Source: Alphaproteobacteria bacterium (GTDB lineage Bacteria > Pseudomonadota > Alphaproteobacteria > RF32 > CAG-239). Taken from it: a stretch of DNA of 64,000 nucleotides. Every line of letters starts with the position of its first letter. The stretch's first letter is position 1. Shown here in pieces: positions 37,742 through 46,979 of this stretch. Both the position numbers and the translations under genes were made by a program. Under the pieces are notes generated by a model, which was given only the letters and a program-made list of their open reading frames with translations, had not been told where the DNA came from and searched no databases. The stretch is from positions 19,416 through 83,415 of the forward strand of contig SUUZ01000007.1 in assembly GCA_015062235.1 (NCBI GenBank). The letters run 5' to 3'.

Positions 37742-38818
37742 ATGTTAGTACTTGGCATCGAAAGTAGCTGTGACGAAACTGCCGCAGCAATAGTAAGTGA
37801 TAAAAAAGAAATTCTCAGTTCTGTTGTACTTACTCAATCCGAACACAAAAATTTTGGCGGAGTAGTACCAGAAATAGCCGCAAGAGCTCATCTTGATCAT
37901 ATTGACGAGATAATTGAAGAGGCATTTATCAAAGCTAAGATCAACTACTCCGATATTGATGCAATAGCTGTAGCCGCTGGTCCAGGACTAATTGGTGGTG
38001 TTACTGTTGGCGTAATGGCTGGTAAAGCACTTGCTCTTGCTTTAGATAAACCATTTATTGCTGTCAATCACCTAGAAGGCCATGCTTTAACAGCACGCCT
38101 AAATTCAGACGTCAGTTACCCATATCTCCTACTATTAACATCTGGCGGACATTGCCAAATATTAATAGTTAAAGGAGTTGGTAATTTTGAACGTCTTGGA
38201 ACAACCATTGATGATGCTGCAGGAGAAGCTTTTGATAAAGTAGCAAAAATGCTTGGTCTTGGATATCCTGGTGGTCCACTAATTGAAAAAATGGCAGAAT
38301 TGGGCAATGAAAATCGTTTTGTTTTACCAAAACCTTTATATAACTCGCCCGACTGCAATCTATCATTTTCGGGGCTAAAAACTGCTGTACGTAAAATTAT
38401 AGAATCATACTCAAACGATGGTTCTATTGAACATGCTATTTTGCCCAAACAAGATATTGCTGATATCTGCGCTAGCTTTCAAAAAGCCGCAACAGAATGT
38501 TTACTTCACAAATTAAAAAAAGCTACACAAATATTTAAACAAAACAATCCTGATGGAAAGCATATTGTTGTTGCAGGAGGAGTAGCTGCCAACACCTATC
38601 TACGCTCCAAACTTGAACAACTTGCAAAATCTGAAAATCTTATTTTTGCCGCCCCACCTATCAAATTTTGCACTGACAACGGAGTTATGATTGCTTGGGC
38701 TGGAGTTGAACGCGCACAAAAAGGCTTATTTAACGAGTTAGATTTTAAACCAAGACCTCGTTGGCCTTTAGATGAAACAGCACCTAAAGCAGCTGGTGCT
38801 GGTGGAGTAAAAGCATGA
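37742..38818 (+). CDS. tsaD: tRNA N6-adenosine threonylcarbamoyltransferase
   Basis: Transfers the threonylcarbamoyl group from TC-AMP to A37 of ANN-reading tRNAs, with TsaB and TsaE. The metal site HLEGHALTAR, the N-terminal GIESSCDETAAA, GGHCQIL, DDAAGEAFDKVAKMLGLGYPGGP and the C-terminal FCTDNGVMIAWAG are all present. 358 residues. It is divergent from the Mic60-like gene, with a TATAAT-like box about 50 bases upstream of the ATG, and overlaps nth by 4 bases. Confidence 0.97.
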   Translation: MLVLGIESSCDETAAAIVSDKKEILSSVVLTQSEHKNFGGVVPEIAARAHLDHIDEIIEEAFIKAKINYSDIDAIAVAAGPGLIGGVTVGVMAGKALALALDKPFIAVNHLEGHALTARLNSDVSYPYLLLLTSGGHCQILIVKGVGNFERLGTTIDDAAGEAFDKVAKMLGLGYPGGPLIEKMAELGNENRFVLPKPLYNSPDCNLSFSGLKTAVRKIIESYSNDGSIEHAILPKQDIADICASFQKAATECLLHKLKKATQIFKQNNPDGKHIVVAGGVAANTYLRSKLEQLAKSENLIFAAPPIKFCTDNGVMIAWAGVERAQKGLFNELDFKPRPRWPLDETAPKAAGAGGVKA

Positions 38819-39447
38819 GAAAAATCCCTGAAATATGCCAAATTTTAGATATTTTCAAATCCCTTGATGCTAACCCTAAAAGCGAATTAGATTTTCATAA
38901 TGTCTATACACTATTAGTCGCCATTGTCCTTTCTGCCCAAAGCACAGACAAAGGTGTCAACAAAGCTACCAAAGAACTATTCAAAATTGCTGACACTCCG
39001 CAAAAAATGCTTGATTTAGGAATTGATAAATTAAAAGAACACATCAAAACAATTGGACTTTATAACAACAAAGCCAAAAACATTATCGCCTTATCACAAA
39101 TATTGGTTAATAAATGTAATGGTGAAGTTCCACACAACCGCGAAATAATTGAATCTCTTCCAGGTGTTGGACGTAAAACCGCAAATGTCTTGTTTAATGT
39201 TTGGTGGAACGAGCCAACCGTTGCCGTTGATACTCACGTATTAAGACTTGCCAAAAGATTAGAGTTAAGCGACAGCACCACCCCGCTTGGTGTCGAAGAA
39301 GATTTAAACAAACTTCCTGATAAATACAAAAAACACTTAAACCATTGGCTTGTTTTATTCGGACGTTACACTTGCAAAGCTCAAAAACCAAACTGCAATA
39401 ATTGCCCTATCGCAAACTTTTGCCATAGTACAGATAAAAAAATTTAA
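38815..39447 (+). CDS. nth: Endonuclease III
   Basis: DNA glycosylase/AP lyase that removes oxidised pyrimidines. The helix-hairpin-helix ESLPGVGRKTANVLFN holds the catalytic lysine, VDTHVLRLAKRL the catalytic aspartate, and C-x6-C-x2-C-x5-C near the end binds a 4Fe-4S cluster. 210 residues, as in E. coli. Start overlaps tsaD (ATGA), and the 3' end overlaps the convergent acyP by 4 bases. Confidence 0.97.
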   Translation: MRKIPEICQILDIFKSLDANPKSELDFHNVYTLLVAIVLSAQSTDKGVNKATKELFKIADTPQKMLDLGIDKLKEHIKTIGLYNNKAKNIIALSQILVNKCNGEVPHNREIIESLPGVGRKTANVLFNVWWNEPTVAVDTHVLRLAKRLELSDSTTPLGVEEDLNKLPDKYKKHLNHWLVLFGRYTCKAQKPNCNNCPIANFCHSTDKKI

Positions 39448-39731
39448 ACTCTAACAAAAACACCTTCTTCCACTTCTGGCAAGAACGAGCTTATACGCCC
39501 AACTACAAATTCCAAACTATCAACTCGCCCAAATAGTGGACCTTTTTGACAAGCAATCATCATATTATCAATACTATCTTCATTACCTTTTAATCTTAAC
39601 AAAACTGTACCATCATGATCATTATGAACCCAACCAGAAATTCCTCCGATTTCCTTGGCTTTTGCCACCGCCCATCGACGAAAACCAACTCCTTGCACTC
39701 GTCCTCTTACTCTGATTACTACATCTTTCAT
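39444..39731 (-). CDS. acyP: Acylphosphatase
   Basis: A 95-residue enzyme that hydrolyses acyl phosphates. The phosphate loop GRVQGVGFRRW holds the catalytic arginine and GISGWVHNDHDGTV the asparagine. It overlaps the ATP12-like gene upstream by four bases (ATGA), so the two are translated together. Confidence 0.95.
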   Translation of the reverse strand: MKDVVIRVRGRVQGVGFRRWAVAKAKEIGGISGWVHNDHDGTVLLRLKGNEDSIDNMMIACQKGPLFGRVDSLEFVVGRISSFLPEVEEGVFVRV

Positions 39732-40222
39732 TGTTTCAAATAGCTTTCAATTTCTACCAGCTCATCACATCTTTCTTTGCGCCTTTTAATAGCTTCTTCG
39801 TCATTGCCCCACATCTCATTTTGCCACAACTCTTCCAAATAAGATAATTTTCCAGCTTCTTTAGCATCAATTTTTCCTTTAACCAAAGCCAAGGCAAGCA
39901 ATACCGATTTCATATTAAGCGCCGCTGCATAATAACAAGCTAATTCTTTTTCTGTCATTTTTGCAAACAAACCTTTCAATGAATTCTGAAGTTCTTCATT
40001 ATTAGGAACATCCAGTTTACTTGTCGTATTAATTTTCACAAGCAAGGTATCTTCTACCCAATCTAAAATAGGCTGCCATTCTTTTTTTTGGCGTAAATAC
40101 AAATCATTTTTTTCACTCCAAAAAAATAATAAGTCCGTTTTAGCAAATTCCAAAAGTTTAATTTCTATATCTTCTCTATAATTAACAATTTCGTGAACAG
40201 CTTTATTTAGTATATTTTTCAA
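39728..40222 (-). CDS. ATP12-type F1-ATPase chaperone lacking its N-terminal domain
   Basis: The 164 residues match the helical C-terminal two thirds of ATP12 (assembly chaperone for F1 alpha): KTDLLFFWSEKNDLYLRQ, WQPILDWVED, MKSVLLALALVKGKIDAKEA and ELWQNEMWGNDEEAIKRR. The usual N-terminal domain of about 80-90 residues is absent. The start is TTG with GGAC upstream, and an in-frame TAA sits directly before it, so no longer form is possible; AsmA ends only 16 bases away. The neighbourhood (rarA, rluC, acyP) fits ATP12 position in relatives. Whether the short form is functional is unknown. Confidence 0.75.
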   Translation of the reverse strand: MKNILNKAVHEIVNYREDIEIKLLEFAKTDLLFFWSEKNDLYLRQKKEWQPILDWVEDTLLVKINTTSKLDVPNNEELQNSLKGLFAKMTEKELACYYAAALNMKSVLLALALVKGKIDAKEAGKLSYLEELWQNEMWGNDEEAIKRRKERCDELVEIESYLKQ

Positions 40223-40238
40223 TTAATTACGTCCTTTT

Positions 40239-42320
40239 TCAATTTCCTGTAAAAGCATTAAATAAATCTTTGGCAGCATTACCCAATTCCTTAACAGCAT
40301 CTTTTGTTTGATTAGTTACATCTTTATATATATTTTTAGTTGTAGCTTTAACCCCTTTACTAGCTTTAAATTTGTTAGCAAATTTTGTACCTTGCAACGC
40401 AGAATAACAAGGATCATCATCTCCATTCAATAACATTTCTGTCCCCAAATAAACTCCCCCTGTTGCAACAGAACCAACAATTGTTGTTAAAGCCGATGTT
40501 TTATCTAACTTAAGTTTAGGATCTTGTAATTTACCTCCTATCCTAATAAACGAAGCTAAAGCCTGTGTAATATTACCCTTTGATAGCTTATTCATCATTG
40601 GAGCTATAGTAAAATCAATTTTGTCATCTACTAAATCTACATTGCCATTACCAACAACTTTTAATTGCTCAGAATTAAAAACTATCCCACTAGGAAACTC
40701 TGCTTTTCCATTTTTTATATCCGAACGAACAACAGCACATAAAACATCTAATTTCGAAACTCTACTAGTATCTATATTCAATATAGACATAAGCTGTCCT
40801 AAAATACCTTTAGTCAACCAATCCATTTTTGTAGTTTTAATTTCAGATTTATCCATAACAGCTACAAATTGCCCACTAATATTTTCAGACAATTTGCGAT
40901 ATGTTTCTCCAAATGACGTTAATGAAGTATCTATATCCAATCTTCCACCAGCTAACACTTGTAAAACACCAGAAGAATTCAAATTAATCACATCTTCAAG
41001 CTTTAGATTATTACTAACTAGATCAAGCTTAATTCGTTTATCTAGTGCATTTACATACAACTTAGAATTAACTTTACCACCACCAACATTAAAATCAAAA
41101 CCAGACACATCAAGAATACCATTTTGTAATTTTGCATTCACAATAACGTCATTTATCGTAAAATTATTTGCTAATATAATTTGTCCTGCTCGCAAATCAA
41201 AAACACCATCAACGTACTTCAAATACTCATAAGGTATCTTGTCTTGAGGAACCATAGTCAACGCTTTTGCCTCACTAATTAATGACGGTATCTTAAATGA
41301 CAAAAGCGAAGTTTTCGCCAAACTATTAACATCAAATTTAGTTGTAGACAAATTAGCTTTCACCATTGGTTTGTTTTCGGGCCAATTGACTGAAGCAGTT
41401 CCCGTCAATTGGTTAGCTGCAATATTTAAGCTTTTTATAATAGCATCAACAGATGAAATATCACCATCAAGACGCATTTCAGTACTAATTTCTGGAATGC
41501 CTAAATTTCCAGATGGATTATGAATATTAAGTTCTACAGCATAACGAGGATAATCTAAAACATCTTCTACAGCACCTCTTAAATCAGCCTTAATTTTTAA
41601 AGCATTCAAATTGGCTACAAAATCTACTCTTCCTTCTTCTAACAAACTATTCAAAGTATTTATTTCAGCATCTACCTTTATATTATTTCCCTCATAAATA
41701 GCATCAGCATCTATCGTTATAGGTTTATTATCTGCAGGAACTTCCATATTTATTTCGTTAATATTAACATTAACAGTCTTCATTGTTCTTGCATCATAAT
41801 AACTAACAACACCATCATCAAATTCTACTCCTTCAGCAATCAATCCTATACCTAATGCCGCCGAAGCATCTTTAATTTTTGGCTGAACATTTTGAGAAAC
41901 TTTATTACTTATTCCAACTTCTTTATTACCAAAACTCCAGTTATTTTCACCATCTTTTGCAATTTCTAAATAAATTTCAGGTTTTTTGATAATAAGCTTG
42001 CTAACTTCAATTTTTTTCTTCAAAAGAGGCATTATTGCAAACTTAATCTCTAATTTTTCTAATTTTAACATATATGGATTTTTTGCCCAATTTGGATTTG
42101 AAAAAGATACATCATTTATAACTACTGTTGGTATCAAAGAGATTCCTAAACTAGCATCCCCATCTATTTGCAAATTTCTTCCTGTAAGCTTCATTACTTC
42201 ATTTTGAATATATGGTTTGTATTTATTCAAATCAAAATTACGCACAAAAACAAAACCACCTATTGCCAATATAATAATCAAACTAGAAATAATTGATGCC
42301 GTTTTCTTGATAAATCTCAT
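40239..42320 (-). CDS. AsmA-family envelope protein
   Basis: 693 residues with one N-terminal membrane anchor (about 8-27) and a long periplasmic beta-rich body typical of AsmA/VPS13-like bridge proteins: LTGRNLQIDGDASLGISLIPTVVINDVSFSNP near the start, and KLDVLCAVVRSDIKNGKAEFP with KVVGNGNVDLVDDKIDFTIAP near the end. Such proteins are implicated in moving phospholipids to the outer membrane. A good GAGGAG precedes the ATG; it follows rluC by 3 bases and may be co-transcribed with it. Confidence 0.88.
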   Translation of the reverse strand: MRFIKKTASIISSLIIILAIGGFVFVRNFDLNKYKPYIQNEVMKLTGRNLQIDGDASLGISLIPTVVINDVSFSNPNWAKNPYMLKLEKLEIKFAIMPLLKKKIEVSKLIIKKPEIYLEIAKDGENNWSFGNKEVGISNKVSQNVQPKIKDASAALGIGLIAEGVEFDDGVVSYYDARTMKTVNVNINEINMEVPADNKPITIDADAIYEGNNIKVDAEINTLNSLLEEGRVDFVANLNALKIKADLRGAVEDVLDYPRYAVELNIHNPSGNLGIPEISTEMRLDGDISSVDAIIKSLNIAANQLTGTASVNWPENKPMVKANLSTTKFDVNSLAKTSLLSFKIPSLISEAKALTMVPQDKIPYEYLKYVDGVFDLRAGQIILANNFTINDVIVNAKLQNGILDVSGFDFNVGGGKVNSKLYVNALDKRIKLDLVSNNLKLEDVINLNSSGVLQVLAGGRLDIDTSLTSFGETYRKLSENISGQFVAVMDKSEIKTTKMDWLTKGILGQLMSILNIDTSRVSKLDVLCAVVRSDIKNGKAEFPSGIVFNSEQLKVVGNGNVDLVDDKIDFTIAPMMNKLSKGNITQALASFIRIGGKLQDPKLKLDKTSALTTIVGSVATGGVYLGTEMLLNGDDDPCYSALQGTKFANKFKASKGVKATTKNIYKDVTNQTKDAVKELGNAAKDLFNAFTGN

Positions 42321-42323
42321 ACT

Positions 42324-43250
42324 CTACTCCTCACACTTCAAACCGTACAAATCTAATGCTGCAGAAAAATATTCTGGTAAATCAGCTTTAATCTTTATCC
42401 CTTTATATATATTCGACAAATCAATTTTATAAGCATGAAGATACAATTTATCTTTTATTTCTGTATTTTTTTCTCTCATACTACCAAAATATTTATCATC
42501 TCCAACTATTGGTGTTCCAATATATTCCATATGCGCTCTAATCTGATGAGTCCTACCTGTCAAAGGATATGCTTTAACTAACGCAAACTTATCCGCCAAA
42601 TTATCTAAAACTTCATAATCTGTTATAGCTTTTTTACCACCTTCAAAAACAACAGATTTTTCTCCAATTTTTTCTAATGCAGCTTTAATTTGTCCAGATT
42701 TTTTTTTAGGACATCCTCTTACTAAAGCTAAATATGTTTTCTGCAAATTATGCTCTCTGAATGCTTTAGTTAAAATATCCGCATTTTTTCTATCTCTAGC
42801 TAAAACCAAAATACCTGATGTTTCTTTATCAATTCTATGTACCAATTTAGGAGTTTCTTCCATTTCATATTTCAAAGCTGGTAGTAACGCATCAATATGA
42901 CGCGTAGTATTCGTTCCTCCTTGCACCGCTAAACCCGATGGCTTATTCAAAACAATAATATTTTTATCTTTATATATAACTAGAGATTTAGCAAAAGCTT
43001 CATCCCTTTGTGACACGAAACTCTTATCTTTAATTTCTGCTTTTTCTTCCATTGGGGGGATTCTTATCTCTTGCCCTTTAACCAATTTTAGAGAAACTTC
43101 AACTTTTTTTCCGTCAACTTTAATCTGTTTTGTTCGAAGTAATTTCTGCAATCTTGATAAAGGAAGACTAGGATAATATTTTAAAAACCAACGATTAAGA
43201 CGCATACCATCATCTTGTTCTTTAACCTTCACCAAAAATACTTTATTCAT
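42324..43250 (-). CDS. rluC: RluA-family 23S rRNA pseudouridine synthase
   Basis: S4 domain (LNRWFLKYYPSLPLSRLQKLLRTKQIKVDG) followed by the catalytic domain with VHRIDKETSGILVLAR, whose Asp is the nucleophile, and GRTHQIRAHM. RluC makes three pseudouridines in 23S rRNA; a related RluD-like specificity is possible but the position beside rarA and ATP12 is usual for rluC. I chose ATG at 43250 with AAGGA; the preceding TTG is unnecessary. It overlaps rarA by 8 bases. Confidence 0.88.
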   Translation of the reverse strand: MNKVFLVKVKEQDDGMRLNRWFLKYYPSLPLSRLQKLLRTKQIKVDGKKVEVSLKLVKGQEIRIPPMEEKAEIKDKSFVSQRDEAFAKSLVIYKDKNIIVLNKPSGLAVQGGTNTTRHIDALLPALKYEMEETPKLVHRIDKETSGILVLARDRKNADILTKAFREHNLQKTYLALVRGCPKKKSGQIKAALEKIGEKSVVFEGGKKAITDYEVLDNLADKFALVKAYPLTGRTHQIRAHMEYIGTPIVGDDKYFGSMREKNTEIKDKLYLHAYKIDLSNIYKGIKIKADLPEYFSAALDLYGLKCEE

Positions 43251-44562
43251 CAACTTTTCCTTTTGCCTTTTGTTTCTCGGATCTTAATTTATCAAAATAT
43301 TCCACACGTTTTTTAATCTCACGTTCAAAACCTCTGTCCACTGGATGATAAAGTTTTGGTCTACGCATTCCTTCTGGAAAATAATTTGCTCCCGAAAAAC
43401 CGTCTTCACAATCAGGATCATATTCATACCCTTCATTATACCCCAAATTCTTCATCAATTTTGTCGGTGCGTTTAAAATATTTTTAGGAGGCATCAAAGA
43501 ACCTGTTTTATCCGCCAAATCAAAAGCAGCATGCATAGCTTTATAAACTCCAACTGATTTAGGTGCAGTAGCCAAATACGCTGTTAATTGCATAATCGCC
43601 AAATCCCCTTCTGGCGAACCTAGACGCTCGTAAGTATCCCAACAAGCAATTGCCTGTACTACAGCCCCTGGCTCTGCCAATGATACATCCTCAACGGCAA
43701 ATCTCGTCAAACGTCGCAATATATATTTGGGATCCTCACCTGATTTAATCATTCTAGCTACCCAATAAAGCGCTGCATCGACATCAGAACCACGAAGTGA
43801 TTTATGAACTGCTGAAATTAAATTATAATGCCCATCACGTCCTTTATCATAAACAGGAGCTCTACTTCGAATTATTTTAATAATACTATCTTTATCAAAA
43901 ATTTCTTCTTCCTTAGCATAATTCCAAATACTTTCTGCTAAATTCAAAATATATCTACCATCACCGTCTGCAGTTAATTTCATAAAATCTCTAGCTTCAT
44001 CATCTACAGGAAGTTTTTTTCCTTCTTCTCGTTCAGCTCTCTGCAAAAGCTCCTCAAAATCCTGTTCATTTAACCTATTTAATACAAAAACCTGACATCT
44101 CGACAATAACGCAGCATTAAGTTCAAATGATGGATTTTCTGTTGTTGCTCCCACTAAAACAATAGTTCCATCTTCAACATATGGTAAAAAACCATCTTGT
44201 TGCGATTTATTAAAACGATGAATTTCATCAACAAATAAAAGTGTTCCGATTCCTTGATTGGCACGTCTTTCTTTAGCATATTGAAAAACTCTTTTCAAAT
44301 CAGCTACACCAGAAAATACCGCTGAAATTTGTTCAAAATATAAATTAGTATTTTCGGCAATCAACCTTGCAATAGTAGTCTTACCACAACCTGGAGGCCC
44401 CCATAGAATAAATGATACAACTTTGTTAGACGATATCATGCGTCCCAAAGGTGCATCCTTTCCAATGATATGATCCTGTCCAACAACCTCATCCAATTTT
44501 TGCGGACGAAGCCTATCTGCCAACGGTCGTTTAACTTTTGCTGAAAATAATGTATCTTCCAT
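43243..44562 (-). CDS. rarA: Replication-associated recombination protein A
   Basis: AAA+ ATPase of the MgsA/WRNIP1 type that acts at stalled forks and SSB-coated gaps. Walker A WGPPGCGKTTIARLIAENT, Walker B LLFVDEIHRFNKSQQDGFLPYVE, sensor GATTENPSFELNAALLSRC, and the C-terminal tetramer domain with DPKYILRRLTRFAVEDV and YFPEGMRRPKLYHP. 439 residues. First gene of the rarA-rluC-asmA-ATP12-acyP run. Confidence 0.96.
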   Translation of the reverse strand: MEDTLFSAKVKRPLADRLRPQKLDEVVGQDHIIGKDAPLGRMISSNKVVSFILWGPPGCGKTTIARLIAENTNLYFEQISAVFSGVADLKRVFQYAKERRANQGIGTLLFVDEIHRFNKSQQDGFLPYVEDGTIVLVGATTENPSFELNAALLSRCQVFVLNRLNEQDFEELLQRAEREEGKKLPVDDEARDFMKLTADGDGRYILNLAESIWNYAKEEEIFDKDSIIKIIRSRAPVYDKGRDGHYNLISAVHKSLRGSDVDAALYWVARMIKSGEDPKYILRRLTRFAVEDVSLAEPGAVVQAIACWDTYERLGSPEGDLAIMQLTAYLATAPKSVGVYKAMHAAFDLADKTGSLMPPKNILNAPTKLMKNLGYNEGYEYDPDCEDGFSGANYFPEGMRRPKLYHPVDRGFEREIKKRVEYFDKLRSEKQKAKGKVDE

Positions 44563-44631
44563 AATTTTATACCAACTTATATACTATTTTATCTAAAGAT
44601 TAATATAACACATACTATTTACAAACAATCA

Positions 44632-46971
44632 TTATTTTTTACCAATAAAAGGATTAGTTTTAGTATTTTCACTTACCATAAAAGCGTCTTCATTTAACCA
44701 CCAATCATCTCTTTTGTCCTGTTCATTTATAGGCTCAATAGATACACTTTCATTTTTAATCTTTCCTTTTAATTTTTCTTCTTTCTTTTTAGGTGCAACC
44801 TCCAACGATACCTCATCAAATACCAAATCCATATACTGATCTAATTCTACAATATCATCAACACCCAAATCTTTCTGATTAAATACATCACTAATTTTAG
44901 GCGTTTCTAGATTACTTTTTATCTTTTTATTCAAAACATCTTGAGATAATGTATACTCAGCATCTAAAACAGCTAACTTACTAAATCTATTATCTTCTGC
45001 AAAAAATACATTATCTGCCAAAATAGGACGATTATAATATCCCTCCATTAAAACAATCTGATGGTCTTTTGTATCTATTTTTACATTTTTTCGCAATTTA
45101 AAATCTAGCGCCAATCGATGAAAATAACTAGCATCAGCAAAATATTTTCTCTTTTCCCATAATCTTTTTTTCTTAAATCTTGGTATTTGTACAGATTTTG
45201 TAGCAAATGTTGCCAACTTATCAAGCTGTCTACTAAGCTTTTGATTATCTGGAGCTTTAATTATTTTGTACGAGGTATTAACAACGACACATTCTAACTC
45301 TCTTTTACTATATGTATTTTCAACTAAGCTCAAACTATTACACAACAATAATGCCGATATTTTTTTTGATTTAGATGCTTCTAACATATGTATCAAATTT
45401 TTTAATCTTAAATTATGACCTACATCATCCAAAACTAACATTACAGGAAGAGGTCCCTGATGTTGTTTTAAATTAAGATTTCTATATAGTGCTTCATCTA
45501 AAAACATTTGATTTAAAATTTTAGATGCATAGGTATTAGCCATAGAATAAATCGTAACAGGGCACCACTTTTGCGTTTCTTTATCATAAATTCCTCTGAT
45601 ATCGTCCCAATTAAAATCATTTCCATTAGTACGTTCTCTAATTGCCTGATGAGTGAATATTCTAAAAGGTCTCATAACACAAGCTAAAGCTAATTGACGT
45701 TGCTTAACAGACAATGCCAAAACTTGCCTAAACCCTGTTGTAACAATATTACCATAACTAAAAAATACCGATTCTCGTAAAAGAGATTCAAACCATCCTC
45801 GCCAATCTTTAGTATTATCATCTACTGAAGACATATAATTATCAATCAACCAATCTGTTATCAATGCAAAACAAACTTCTTTACCAATCCATTGCTCAGG
45901 AACCCCTGCCCAACTTCCTATAGGTAAATAGTTATCCTGATTTATTTCATCTCTTTCCAATAATAACATCACATCTTTAGCATATGAATTTGGCATTTGA
46001 AGATAGTAACTAAGTAAAATATTTTTTTCTTCTTTACTGAGGCTTTTTCCCTCTACCATTTTAGTCAAAAAATAATCATTTGCTTTAGCCTGAGCAACTT
46101 TAGCCGTCCAATATCCCAAAAAAGCAACAATAATTGAATGGGCTAGTACATTCCAATAATTATCTTTTTCTTTGTCCTCGACATCTATTAAATAACCTGC
46201 TATACGCTTCAAATAAGCATCTCTTTCCTGCATATTAATCGGCATATTATCATCTGCTAACGGATTCCATCTAGGATAAAACATCCCCTTATCGTGATCA
46301 TCTAGCAAATCCCAATTATAATACACAACCTTACCTAATTTAGAACGATATCCTGCTGTATATTTAGGCAGAAGCCCTGTCATATCCACCCCAATAATAC
46401 ATGCATTATCAGAACGCAAAACCGATGGTATTGCTACACTAGATGTTTTCCCTGTCCCCATTTCACCAATACACAAAACTGATTCTGCAGGCTTAACACT
46501 CAGAAGCATATTAGCAAAACGCCCCAACACCATAAACATTCCCTTATGAAGCCCCATCTCATTAACATCTTTGAGTTTTGCAAAATGATGATTCAAAACA
46601 TACCACAAGCCAAAAGAATAATCTCTAGTCAATAAAAACAATATTGTTGTAATAACTATACCCGCAGGTACAATAAATGGAATAAATAGCACTGGACGCA
46701 ATACCATAAGTCGTACACTTCGAACTAGCATATTCCACCACTGACCATAAAGCTCAAATATATATAAGGGATTACAAAAAAACTTTATCCAATTAACATG
46801 TAATGCATCTTCATGAATTATAAAATTGAAACGACAAGCTAGGTCTAAAAGTAAAAAACAAACTGCTGATAAAAATAAAAAAGTCAAATACGCAACAAGA
46901 AAAAGTACGCCAACATTAAAAAGTGCTCTTAATCTGCTTTTTTCCTGAGCTATATTGACATTTCCATTCAT
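44632..46971 (-). CDS. VirD4/TraG-like coupling ATPase
   Basis: 779 residues with two N-terminal membrane segments (about 18-45 and 88-115) and a cytoplasmic P-loop ATPase domain, the layout of type IV secretion coupling proteins. Walker A is GEMGTGKTSS at 169-178; RWNPLADD near 234 fits the family's RYNPL; Walker B is VMLVLDDVG at about 510-518, followed by the LLLCNSLSLVENTYSKREL stretch equivalent to the Q-S-L-x-Q-x-x-x-Y-G motif. The last 150 residues are acidic and charged and have no recognised domain. No other type IV secretion gene is visible. It is the last gene of an operon with a pentapeptide-repeat protein (8 bases) and a TolC-like lipoprotein. Confidence 0.75.
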   Translation of the reverse strand: MNGNVNIAQEKSRLRALFNVGVLFLVAYLTFLFLSAVCFLLLDLACRFNFIIHEDALHVNWIKFFCNPLYIFELYGQWWNMLVRSVRLMVLRPVLFIPFIVPAGIVITTILFLLTRDYSFGLWYVLNHHFAKLKDVNEMGLHKGMFMVLGRFANMLLSVKPAESVLCIGEMGTGKTSSVAIPSVLRSDNACIIGVDMTGLLPKYTAGYRSKLGKVVYYNWDLLDDHDKGMFYPRWNPLADDNMPINMQERDAYLKRIAGYLIDVEDKEKDNYWNVLAHSIIVAFLGYWTAKVAQAKANDYFLTKMVEGKSLSKEEKNILLSYYLQMPNSYAKDVMLLLERDEINQDNYLPIGSWAGVPEQWIGKEVCFALITDWLIDNYMSSVDDNTKDWRGWFESLLRESVFFSYGNIVTTGFRQVLALSVKQRQLALACVMRPFRIFTHQAIRERTNGNDFNWDDIRGIYDKETQKWCPVTIYSMANTYASKILNQMFLDEALYRNLNLKQHQGPLPVMLVLDDVGHNLRLKNLIHMLEASKSKKISALLLCNSLSLVENTYSKRELECVVVNTSYKIIKAPDNQKLSRQLDKLATFATKSVQIPRFKKKRLWEKRKYFADASYFHRLALDFKLRKNVKIDTKDHQIVLMEGYYNRPILADNVFFAEDNRFSKLAVLDAEYTLSQDVLNKKIKSNLETPKISDVFNQKDLGVDDIVELDQYMDLVFDEVSLEVAPKKKEEKLKGKIKNESVSIEPINEQDKRDDWWLNEDAFMVSENTKTNPFIGKK

Positions 46972-46979
46972 TGCTATAC

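Noticed and set aside
40621..41232. 203-residue frame antisense to the AsmA gene
   Set aside because: Serine/threonine-rich shadow of the real gene, no start signal.
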